Source of the DNA: Sandaracinaceae bacterium
Lineage (GTDB): Bacteria; Myxococcota_A; Polyangia; Polyangiales; Sandaracinaceae
Assembly: GCA_019637095.1 (NCBI GenBank)
Contig: JAHBWG010000030.1
Location: forward strand, 1-64,000
Length of the DNA stretch: 64,000 nucleotides
Direction: 5' to 3'
The position numbers and the translations under genes are program-made. This document shows positions 54,809 through 62,171 of the stretch, one piece after another; positions within the stretch are counted from its first letter, which is position 1; each line of letters opens with the position of its first letter. The notes below the pieces were generated by a model, which searched no databases, was not told where the DNA came from, and saw nothing but the letters and a program-made list of their open reading frames with translations.

Positions 54809-56806
54809 TCACCGCACCGAGTAGACGAACGTGGCGCGCGGCGCGCGGTTCCAACGCTCTCGGATGGTGGCTTGCGGGACCACGTCCCCGTCGACGAACC
54901 GCGCGGCGATGCGCTCGGCCTCGGCGCGGTCCCCCGTCGCCTTGATGCGCATCACCAGCGTCATCAGCTCGCGCGCCGCCGCTTCGAAGCGCGCGTAGTC
55001 GATGTCGAACGCGCCGGCGTCCTCGCCGTTCGCGGCGCGCGCCTCGGCGTTCCAGCGCAGCACGCCCGCGTCCATCAGGAAGCCGACCTGCACCGCGGCG
55101 AGCTGCGAGTACGCCTTGCGCTGCCCGGTCGGCGTGTACATCCCGCGCGAGATGTGCCCCATCGTCCAGACGATCGAGTCGAGGTAGGTCTGGCGCTCGC
55201 GCGCCTCGTCGATGATCCCCTCCTCGCGCAGCATCGCCGTGTAGAACAGCGCCCCGCTCTGGGCCTTGAGCTCCTCGAGCATCGACGCGAGCCCCCCGCC
55301 GAACGCCTCGTCGTCGGTCTGGCCGTTCACGCGGTACTCGTGCGAGGGCCCGAGGTTGTGTGTCGCCTCGTGCAGGATCGTCGAGAGCAAGCCGGGTTGC
55401 GCGTCGTCCGTGTAGCTCTCCATCGCCTCCGCGGTGAACAAGCTCTCGGCCTGGCGGCGGCGCCGCGCCATGCTGTCGGGGTCGGTGTAGAGGTTCGTCA
55501 TCGCGACGGTGCGGCCGCGGCCCTCCTCGGAGACGGGGCCCCAGTTCGGGAGCGACTGGCCGATCGTCGCGCCGAACGCGTCGCGGTCGTCGCCCGCGTT
55601 GACGACGATGTCGATGAAGTCCGGCAGGTGGAACGCGACCTGCCGCGGCGAGTACGCGTCGGTGAGCGCGGCGATCGACTCCTCCATGCGCTGCTGGAGC
55701 GGCGTCAGCCGATCCTGCCACTCGAGCGAGCCCTGGTTGATCAGCGCGAACGTGAGGTGGAAGCCGGCCTTGTGGCTGCACGGATCCCAGTAGACCTCGT
55801 CGGGTCCGACGCGGACGTACCAGCGGCTGTTGCGCACGTTCATCGCCGCCCACGCCTCGTCGGCGGGGTTCCAGTCGTCGTCTTCGAAGGCCTGCGCGGC
55901 CGCGCGCAGGTAGGTGCGCAGCGGCTCCTCCTGCGCATCCGTGAGGGCGTTCGCCGCCGCGCGGAGCTCGCGCGCGATCGGTCCCACGTGCGCGGCGTAG
56001 GCTCGGGAGTAGGGCACCGCGACCAGCGCGCCGTCCTCCTCGCGCACCGCGGTGAAGGGGGTCAGCAGCGCGCTCGCGTCGGGGCGCGCCTCGAGGGTCG
56101 CGCAGAAGTCGTCGCTCGCCTGCATCGCGGTCGGGTAGACGTCGACGGGCTGCCGCGGTGCGCCGGCGATCGCCGAGCACGCGGGGTTGCTCTCGGTCGT
56201 CGCGCCGTGGCAGCGCGGGCCCCAGTTGCGGCGGAACAGGCTGCGGCTCGCGGCGTCGTCCGCGACGCGATCGGTGAGCGGCGTCATCCCGACCTGCTGC
56301 GCGTAGAGCGCGTCGATGCGATCGGCGACGCCGAGCATCCGCTCGGCGAACGCGCGGTGATCCTCCGGCAGCGCGGCGAGGTCCGTCTCGACCAGCGTCG
56401 GCGCGGCGCCGGTGAGCTCCTCGAGCACGGCGCGGCGCCGCGGGTCGTCGCTCGCGGGCGCGCGGTCTGCCGCGAGCATCGCCTCGTAGGCGCGGGCGAA
56501 CGCGTCGGTGAACGCGTCGCCTGCGACGTAGGCCGGGGCCGACGGGTAGAAGCGCAGCGTGCGGATCTCGCCCGGATCGACGGCGCCGTCGCCGTCGTCG
56601 TCCGCGGCCCAGAAGAGCGGCGTGTTCGTCACGACCGCGAGCTGGTTGAAGCGCAGCCGCTCGAGCCGATCGTAGCTCGCGGGCGCGGGCGGGTCGGCGG
56701 GGTCGGCGCTCGTCGGCGCGGGGCGCTCGTCGGAGGAGCACTCGCAGCCCGCGAGCGCCGACGAGGCGGCGAGGGCGAGCGCGGCCAGGGAGAGGCGGTC
56801 GAACAT
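54809..56806 (-). CDS. Lipoprotein zinc metallopeptidase, dipeptidyl-peptidase III-like
   Basis: This 665-residue protein starts MFDRLSLAALALAASSALAGC (Cys21). An EF-hand-like loop DDDGDGAVDPGE lies at 69-80. The zinc motif HEATH (His479, Glu480, His483) is followed 29 residues later by EELKAQ (511-516), which could supply the third ligand. The arrangement resembles gluzincins, in particular M49 dipeptidyl peptidase III-like proteins that pair a HExx(G)H with EExxAx. It is a surface or periplasmic peptidase with unknown substrate. A TAGCGT element lies 8 nt before the ATG. Confidence 0.75.
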   Translation of the reverse strand: MFDRLSLAALALAASSALAGCECSSDERPAPTSADPADPPAPASYDRLERLRFNQLAVVTNTPLFWAADDDGDGAVDPGEIRTLRFYPSAPAYVAGDAFTDAFARAYEAMLAADRAPASDDPRRRAVLEELTGAAPTLVETDLAALPEDHRAFAERMLGVADRIDALYAQQVGMTPLTDRVADDAASRSLFRRNWGPRCHGATTESNPACSAIAGAPRQPVDVYPTAMQASDDFCATLEARPDASALLTPFTAVREEDGALVAVPYSRAYAAHVGPIARELRAAANALTDAQEEPLRTYLRAAAQAFEDDDWNPADEAWAAMNVRNSRWYVRVGPDEVYWDPCSHKAGFHLTFALINQGSLEWQDRLTPLQQRMEESIAALTDAYSPRQVAFHLPDFIDIVVNAGDDRDAFGATIGQSLPNWGPVSEEGRGRTVAMTNLYTDPDSMARRRRQAESLFTAEAMESYTDDAQPGLLSTILHEATHNLGPSHEYRVNGQTDDEAFGGGLASMLEELKAQSGALFYTAMLREEGIIDEARERQTYLDSIVWTMGHISRGMYTPTGQRKAYSQLAAVQVGFLMDAGVLRWNAEARAANGEDAGAFDIDYARFEAAARELMTLVMRIKATGDRAEAERIAARFVDGDVVPQATIRERWNRAPRATFVYSVR

Positions 56807-56814
56807 GGCGCGGC

Positions 56815-56820
56815 ACGCTA
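56815..56820 (-). promoter_or_regulatory. Candidate -10 TAGCGT, leaderless
   Basis: TAGCGT on the minus strand lies 8 nt before the ATG at 56806. It sits in the 33-bp gap after the 56840 gene's stop. Confidence 0.35.
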
Positions 56821-56839
56821 CCAGCCGCGCCGCGCTCCG

Positions 56840-57322
56840 TCACTCGGTGGCGGCCGGCGCGTCCGCCGGCTCCGCCGGCGCGTCGCTCGCCGCCGCCTGT
56901 TCGTTCGGCGGGGCCTCGTCGTCGAACACGAACGCCTCGAGCTGGACGTGGGCGGGTCCGTCGTCCGCGGCGGGCTCCTCCTGCGCCACCTGGGTCGGCG
57001 CGATCTGCGTCCGCGCCTGCTCGGTCCGCGCGACCTCGCGCGGTGCGGCGGGCGCGCTCGGCGGCGGCGCGCTCGCCGCCGCCGGCGTCGCCCCCGCGCT
57101 CGGCGCGCGCAGCGCGAGCCCGACCCCGACGGCGGCGGTCGCCGCGATCAGCACGACGGCGCCGCCGATGAGCCACGTGCTCTTGTTCGGCTGGCGCGGC
57201 GGCAGGGGAGGCGGCGCGGTCGAGCGCAGCAGCGCCGGGGCCTCGATCTCCTCGAGGTCGTCGACGATCGCGTCGAGCTGCATCGTGGCGTCCGGGGTCC
57301 CCGGCTTTCGCTTCCTGCCCAT
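56840..57322 (-). CDS. Single-pass membrane protein with Pro/Ala-rich tail
   Basis: This 160-residue protein has an acidic cytoplasmic lead (MQLDAIVDDLEEIEAPALL) and a Pro-rich juxtamembrane stretch. One transmembrane helix lies at about 50-71 (WLIGGAVVLIAATAAVGVGLAL). An Ala/Pro/Glu-rich, probably disordered extracytoplasmic tail follows. No family is recognised. It is divergent from the kinase-fold gene with only 26 bp between start codons and carries its own TATGCT element. Confidence 0.6.
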   Translation of the reverse strand: MGRKRKPGTPDATMQLDAIVDDLEEIEAPALLRSTAPPPLPPRQPNKSTWLIGGAVVLIAATAAVGVGLALRAPSAGATPAAASAPPPSAPAAPREVARTEQARTQIAPTQVAQEEPAADDGPAHVQLEAFVFDDEAPPNEQAAASDAPAEPADAPAATE

Positions 57323-57330
57323 GCCCGCTC

Positions 57331-57340
57331 AGCATAGCAT
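57331..57340. promoter_or_regulatory. Overlapping divergent -10 elements (TATGCT / TAGCAT)
   Basis: AGCATAGCAT gives TATGCT on the minus strand (57331-57336), 8 nt before the ATG at 57322. It gives TAGCAT on the plus strand (57335-57340), 8 nt before the GTG at 57349. The two hexamers share two bases, so transcription from the two genes may be mutually exclusive. Confidence 0.5.
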
Positions 57341-57348
57341 CGGTCACG

Positions 57349-58158
57349 GTGGATCCGGCGGAGGCCAGGCGGCGCATCGTGCGGGCGTTCGGCTCCGACT
57401 TCCCGGACCCGCGCGTCGTCCCGTTCGGGGAGGGGCTCGACAACGCCGCCTTCCTCGTCGACGACGCGTGGGTGTTCCGCTTCCCGCGCGACGAGGCGCG
57501 CGCGTGGTACATGCGCCGCGAGCTCGCCGTGCTCCCGGGGCTCCCGGCGCTGCCCGTCGAGGTCCCGCGGCCGCGCTACGTCGATCCGTCGCCCTTCGCC
57601 GGCTATCGGCGGCTGTCGGGCACGCCGGCGTCGCTCGCGGAGGGGTCGCTCGACGCCGTCGCGCCCGCGCTCGGCCGGACGCTGCGCGCGCTCCACGGCG
57701 TCGCGCTCTCGGCGGACGGAACGCCGCCGCGCACCGGCAAGACCGATCGCGGGCTCGCCCTGGGCCGGATCCCCGCGCCGCTGCGCGCGCTCGCGGAGCG
57801 GCTCGCCGACGCGCCGCCCGCCGCGGAGGCCCGCTGGGTGCACGGCGACCTCTATCCCCGCCACCTGCTGCTCGACGACGCGGGCGAGCTCACCGGGATC
57901 ATCGACTGGGGCGACGTGCACCGCGGCGACGTCGCGGTGGATCTCTCGATCGCGTTCGGGTGGCTGCCCCCTGGGCCGCGCGCGCGCTTCTTCGACGCGT
58001 ACGGCGCGATCGACGCCGCGACGGCGCGCCGCGCGCGCTTCGTCGCGCTCTACTATGGCGTCGTGCTCGCCGAGGTCGCCGAGACGCTCCAGGCGCCCGA
58101 TCTGGCGCGGCTCGCCCACACCTACCGCGCGCACGTCCTCGCGGAGGGCGAGGCGTGA
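57349..58158 (+). CDS. Aminoglycoside phosphotransferase/choline kinase-fold protein
   Basis: This 269-residue protein is an APH-family kinase. The catalytic loop reads WVHGDLYPRHLLLDD (Asp in HGD) and the metal-binding motif is GIIDWGDVHRGD. The N-lobe contains GLDNAAFLVDDAWVFRFPR with the nucleotide-loop pattern. Such enzymes phosphorylate small molecules (aminoglycosides, macrolides, homoserine, fructosamine), and the substrate cannot be told from sequence; resistance is not implied. The GTG start is 26 bp from a divergent gene. Its stop overlaps the next lipoprotein's GTG. Confidence 0.85.
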   Translation: MDPAEARRRIVRAFGSDFPDPRVVPFGEGLDNAAFLVDDAWVFRFPRDEARAWYMRRELAVLPGLPALPVEVPRPRYVDPSPFAGYRRLSGTPASLAEGSLDAVAPALGRTLRALHGVALSADGTPPRTGKTDRGLALGRIPAPLRALAERLADAPPAAEARWVHGDLYPRHLLLDDAGELTGIIDWGDVHRGDVAVDLSIAFGWLPPGPRARFFDAYGAIDAATARRARFVALYYGVVLAEVAETLQAPDLARLAHTYRAHVLAEGEA

Positions 58159-58592
58159 GGGCCGCGCTCGCGGTCGCGCTCCTCCTCGTCGCGTGCGACA
58201 CGGTGCGCGTCGGCCCGGCCGAGCCGAGCCCGGGCGCGCCGCCCGCGCCCGCTCCCGCGGCGTCGGACGATCCGGGCGACGCGCCGTGCGAGACGCTGAC
58301 GCGCGCCGCGTGCCTGCGTTCGCTCGTGTGCACCCTCGAGGCTCCGTCGGGGCGCCGCTCCGACCGCTACGTGTGCCGGCCGGCGGCGGGCAACTGCGAG
58401 ATCGGCCTGCGGCAGCTCGACGCGGACCGCGATCGCTGCGACGCGCGCGTGGGCTGCATGTGGCGCAGCGCGTCCTGCTACTGCCCCTGCCGGGGGAGCG
58501 GCCGCACCACCATCGAAGATCCGCCGAGCGCCGACGTCTGTGGGTGTGCCTGCAGCGGCGGCCCGCCGCCCGGGTGCGTGCCGCGAGGGTGA
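58155..58592 (+). CDS. Small Cys-rich lipoprotein
   Basis: This 145-residue protein is read from a GTG overlapping the upstream stop (GTGA). The signal ends ALLLVAC (Cys14). A Pro/Ala linker precedes a domain with about twelve Cys, often spaced in pairs (CETLTRAACLRSLVCTLE, CDARVGCMWRSASCYCPC, CGCACSGG). It is likely disulphide-rich and surface exposed. No family is recognised. Coupling with the kinase-fold gene suggests cotranscription, but no functional link is evident. Confidence 0.7.
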   Translation: MRAALAVALLLVACDTVRVGPAEPSPGAPPAPAPAASDDPGDAPCETLTRAACLRSLVCTLEAPSGRRSDRYVCRPAAGNCEIGLRQLDADRDRCDARVGCMWRSASCYCPCRGSGRTTIEDPPSADVCGCACSGGPPPGCVPRG

Positions 58593-58795
58593 AGACGTGC
58601 GGCGCGTCCGTATGGTACTCACGGACTGTCGATGAATCTCCCGTCGCCCCGCGGCCGATGCGGGCCCATCCGCGGCGTTGCCGCGGCTCGCCGTGCTCGT
58701 CGCACGACTCCTCGCGTCGCCTTGCGGCTCGACCCACCTCGAGCGCGGTGCTCGGTCCGATTCATCGACAGACCTTCAGCCGAGGAGGTGGGGCG

Positions 58796-59272
58796 ATGAC
58801 GAAGACGAAGAGGACGCTGGTCGGGGTGGTCGCGATCGGGCTCGCGGTGCTGACGGCGAGCGTCGCGCTCGCGCAGCCGACCGCGTGGGGCCGAGGGAGC
58901 CTGCGCCGCGATCAGATCGTGCGCGTGCAGTACTTCACGGCGCCCTACGACGGCTGGTACTGCGTCCGCACGGTGGACGAGGACGGAACGGTCCGCGGCT
59001 GGCGTCAGTACGACGATCGGCGCAGCGGCTTCGTCTCGGGCCAGCTCGGGATCCCGGGGCTCATGAGCCTGCGCGCGGGGCTCGCGGTGATCGGGCCGTC
59101 GTCGGCGCCGCCGGCGCACACCGCGGACGGCGACACTCGGCTGCGCATGATCTTCCGGACGCCGGCGGGCGTCGCGCGGCGCGAGTACGCCGGCCGCGTG
59201 CCCGAGCCGGTGCGCGTCGTCGTCAACATCATCGACGGCGCGCTCGGGACCTCGGGCGGCTGCGAGCTGTGA
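58796..59272 (+). CDS. Small secreted protein of unknown function
   Basis: This 158-residue protein has a clear signal peptide (MTKTKRTLVGVVAIGLAVLT...ASVALA) and a strong ribosome site GAGGAGGTGGGG upstream of the ATG. The mature part is basic with aromatic-rich strands (VRVQYFTAPYDGWYCVRTV, GTVRGWRQYDDRRSGF) and two Cys. No family is recognised. The 203-bp gap upstream (58593-58795) shows no gene; the 177-bp gap downstream holds a hairpin and a short direct repeat. Confidence 0.65.
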   Translation: MTKTKRTLVGVVAIGLAVLTASVALAQPTAWGRGSLRRDQIVRVQYFTAPYDGWYCVRTVDEDGTVRGWRQYDDRRSGFVSGQLGIPGLMSLRAGLAVIGPSSAPPAHTADGDTRLRMIFRTPAGVARREYAGRVPEPVRVVVNIIDGALGTSGGCEL

Positions 59273-59282
59273 GCCTTCGTCT

Positions 59283-59300
59283 GCCGAGGGCCTCCTCGGC
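59283..59300 (+). terminator. Hairpin after small secreted protein gene
   Basis: GCCGAGG and CCTCGGC form a perfect 7-bp stem with loop GCCT, 10 nt past the stop at 59272. Confidence 0.4.
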
Positions 59301-59301
59301 T

Positions 59302-59388
59302 GCTCGATGGATCGACCGCCTTCGATCGAGGCTCCCCTCGAAGGGTCGGTCTCGACGGCGAGCGCGAGCGCGGGCGCTCGATGGATCG
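59302..59388 (+). repeat. 13-bp direct repeat upstream of ppdK
   Basis: GCTCGATGGATCG occurs at 59302-59314 and again at 59376-59388, both in the gap before ppdK. It might be a binding site or chance. Confidence 0.3.
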
Positions 59389-59449
59389 GCGGGCCTGGCG
59401 CGCCGCGTCCGGCGGCGCGCCGGGCGACGGCGTGGCAGGCTCGCGCGCG

Positions 59450-62095
59450 ATGACCAAGCACGTCTACCAGTTCGGTCGCGCGGGCACCGATGGCCGCGCC
59501 TCGATGCGCGAGCTCCTCGGCGGCAAGGGCGCCAACCTCGCGGAGATGGCCGCGGCGGGGCTGCCCGTCCCGCCGGGGTTCACGATCACGACGGAGGTCT
59601 GCGCGGAGGTCGGCGCCGCGGGCGCGCTCCCGGACTGGCTGTGGGCAGAGATCGATCAGGGGCTCGCGGGGCTCGAGCAGGAGCTCGGGCTCTCGCTCGG
59701 CGACGCGAAGCGGCCGCTCCTCGTGAGCGTGCGCTCGGGCGCCGCCGTGTCGATGCCGGGGATGATGGACACCGTCCTGAACCTCGGGATGAACCGCGCG
59801 GTGGTCGATGGGCTCGCGGCGCGCTCGGGCAAGCCGCGCTTCGCGTGGGACGCCTACCGGCGCTTCCTCCACATGTTCGGCGACGTGGTGCTCGGGCTCC
59901 CGCACGAGGCGTTCGAGCACGCGATCGCCGAGCTCAAGCGCGAGCGCGGCGCCGACAGCGATCAGGCGCTCGACGAGGCGGCGCTGCGCGAGCTCGCCGA
60001 CCGCTACCTCTCGATCTACGAGGCCAACGGGCAGGCGTTCCCCGTCGACCCGCGCGAGCAGCTCGAGCGCGCGATCCTCGCCGTGTTCGCCTCGTGGGAG
60101 TCGCCCCGCGCGAGGAAGTACCGCGAGGTGCAGGGCATCCGCGGCCTCGTCGGGACGGCGGTCAACGTGCAGGCGATGGTGTACGGCAACACCGGCCCGC
60201 GATCGGCGACGGGGGTGCTCTTCACGCGCGATCCGGCGACGGGCGAGCGCGAGCTCTACGGCGAGTACCTCGTCGACGCGCAGGGCGAGGACGTCGTCGC
60301 GGGCGTGCGCACGCCCAAGCCGATCGCGGAGCTCGCGGCCGAGATGCCGGAGGCGCACGCCGAGCTGCGCGGGCTCGCCGAGCAGCTCGAGCGCCACTTC
60401 CGCTGCATCCAGGACGTCGAGTTCACCGTCGAGGAGGGGCGGCTGTTCCTGTTGCAGACGCGCACCGGCAAGCGGACGGGCGCGGCGGCGGTGCGCATCG
60501 CGGTCGACATGGTCGAGGAGGGGCTCGTGACGAGAGAGGACGCCATCGCGCGCCTCGTGGAGCCCGCGCACGTCGACCAGCTCCTGCATCCGCGCTTCGC
60601 CGACGAGGCGCGCTACCGCCGCGAGGGGCTCGTGCTCGCGAAGGGCCTCGCCGCCTCGCCGGGCGCCGCGGTCGGCCGGCTCGTGTTCAGCGCCGAGGAC
60701 GCCGAGGCGTGGCGCGAGCGGGGCGAGCGCGTCGTGCTCGCGCGCACCGAGACGAGCCCCGAGGACGTCGCGGGCATGCACGCGGCGCAAGGGGTGCTCA
60801 CCACGCGCGGCGGGATGACGAGCCACGCCGCGGTGGTCGCGCGCGGGTGGGGCAAGCCGTGCGTCGCGGGCTGCGGCGCGCTCGTGATCGACCACCGCCT
60901 CGAGACGCTCACCGACGGGACGCTCACCCTGGCCAAGGGCGACTGGATCAGCCTCAACGGCACGACGGGCGAGGTGATCCGCGGTGAGCAGGTGCTCGCG
61001 GAGGCGGTCGTCTCCGGCAAGCTCGACGTGTTCATGGGGTGGGTCGATGCGCAACGTGTCTTGCGTGTGCGCGCCAACGCGGACACGCCGAAGGACGCCG
61101 CCGCCGCGCGCAAGCTCGGCGCCGAGGGCATCGGCCTCGTGCGCACCGAGCACATGTTCTTCGAGGACGAGCGCATCGTCTCCATGCGCAAGATGATCCT
61201 CGCGACGGACGTCGAGGGCCGGCGCGCCGCGCTCGCGGAGCTTCTCCCGCACCAGCGCGCGGACTTCGAGGGCATCTTCCGCGCGATGGACGGGCTGCCG
61301 GTGACGATCCGCCTGCTCGACCCGCCGCTGCACGAGTTCCTGCCGGAGGATCCGCACGCGCAGGCCCAGCTCGCCAAGGCGATGGGCCTGCACCCGGAGC
61401 GCGTCCGCCAGCGCGTGCTCGCGCTCGAGGAGGAGAACCCGATGCTCGGGCACCGCGGCTGCCGCCTCGGGATCACGCACCCGGAGATCACCGAGATGCA
61501 GGCGCGCGCGATCTTCGAGGCCGCGGTCGCCGTCGCGGCCGACGGCGTCGCGGTGCACCCGGAGGTGATGGTCCCGCTCGTCGGGCACGCGCGCGAGCTC
61601 GCGCACCAGAAGGCGATCGTCGAGCGCGTCGCGCGCGAGGTGCTCGGCGCCGCGGGCGTCGAGGTCGCCTACGCCGTCGGGACGATGATCGAGGTGCCGC
61701 GCGCCGCGCTGATCGCGGGGGCGCTCGCGAAGGACGCCGAGTTCTTCTCGTTCGGCACCAACGATCTCACGCAGCTCACCATGGGGGTGAGCCGTGACGA
61801 CGTGGCGAGCTTCATGCCGCAGATGATCGAGCAAGGGATCTTGCCTGAGGATCCCTTCCGCTCGATCGACGTCGAGGGCGTCGGCGAGCTCGTGCGCGTC
61901 GCGGTCGAGCGCGGCCGCGCCGCGCGCGCGGACCTGCACCTCGGCATCTGCGGCGAGCACGGCGGCGACCCGCGCTCCATCGAGCTCTTCGCCGAGCTCG
62001 GGCTCGACTACGTGAGCTGCTCGCCCTTCCGCGTGCCCGTCGCGCGCCTCGCCGCGGCGCAAGCGGCCTTGGCGATCCGTCGCGCGACCGGATGA
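59450..62095 (+). CDS. ppdK: Pyruvate, phosphate dikinase
   Basis: This 881-residue enzyme catalyses the reversible ATP-, phosphate- and pyruvate-dependent formation of phosphoenolpyruvate. Visible are the N-terminal ATP-grasp region ([20 protein letters not shown]), [16 protein letters not shown], and the phospho-histidine swivel [20 protein letters not shown]-terminal PEP-site motifs ([18 protein letters not shown]) follow, with the catalytic Cys in [16 protein letters not shown]. The length is typical (about 880). The ATG at 59450 begins the usual MTKHVYQFG; a longer frame lacks conserved sequence. A weak CAGGCT lies 8 nt before the ATG. Confidence 0.96.
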   Translation: MTKHVYQFGRAGTDGRASMRELLGGKGANLAEMAAAGLPVPPGFTITTEVCAEVGAAGALPDWLWAEIDQGLAGLEQELGLSLGDAKRPLLVSVRSGAAVSMPGMMDTVLNLGMNRAVVDGLAARSGKPRFAWDAYRRFLHMFGDVVLGLPHEAFEHAIAELKRERGADSDQALDEAALRELADRYLSIYEANGQAFPVDPREQLERAILAVFASWESPRARKYREVQGIRGLVGTAVNVQAMVYGNTGPRSATGVLFTRDPATGERELYGEYLVDAQGEDVVAGVRTPKPIAELAAEMPEAHAELRGLAEQLERHFRCIQDVEFTVEEGRLFLLQTRTGKRTGAAAVRIAVDMVEEGLVTREDAIARLVEPAHVDQLLHPRFADEARYRREGLVLAKGLAASPGAAVGRLVFSAEDAEAWRERGERVVLARTETSPEDVAGMHAAQGVLTTRGGMTSHAAVVARGWGKPCVAGCGALVIDHRLETLTDGTLTLAKGDWISLNGTTGEVIRGEQVLAEAVVSGKLDVFMGWVDAQRVLRVRANADTPKDAAAARKLGAEGIGLVRTEHMFFEDERIVSMRKMILATDVEGRRAALAELLPHQRADFEGIFRAMDGLPVTIRLLDPPLHEFLPEDPHAQAQLAKAMGLHPERVRQRVLALEEENPMLGHRGCRLGITHPEITEMQARAIFEAAVAVAADGVAVHPEVMVPLVGHARELAHQKAIVERVAREVLGAAGVEVAYAVGTMIEVPRAALIAGALAKDAEFFSFGTNDLTQLTMGVSRDDVASFMPQMIEQGILPEDPFRSIDVEGVGELVRVAVERGRAARADLHLGICGEHGGDPRSIELFAELGLDYVSCSPFRVPVARLAAAQAALAIRRATG

Positions 62096-62171
62096 CACCG
62101 GGCAACATGCGTTGGGTGTACGCGGCTTGACCGCGCACTGACCGGAGCGCAACCTCCCTCCAGGAGGGGCG

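Noticed and set aside
58593-58795. Possible small gene or RNA in the 203-bp gap
   Set aside because: No start with a ribosome site and sensible codon use, and no convincing RNA structure was seen.
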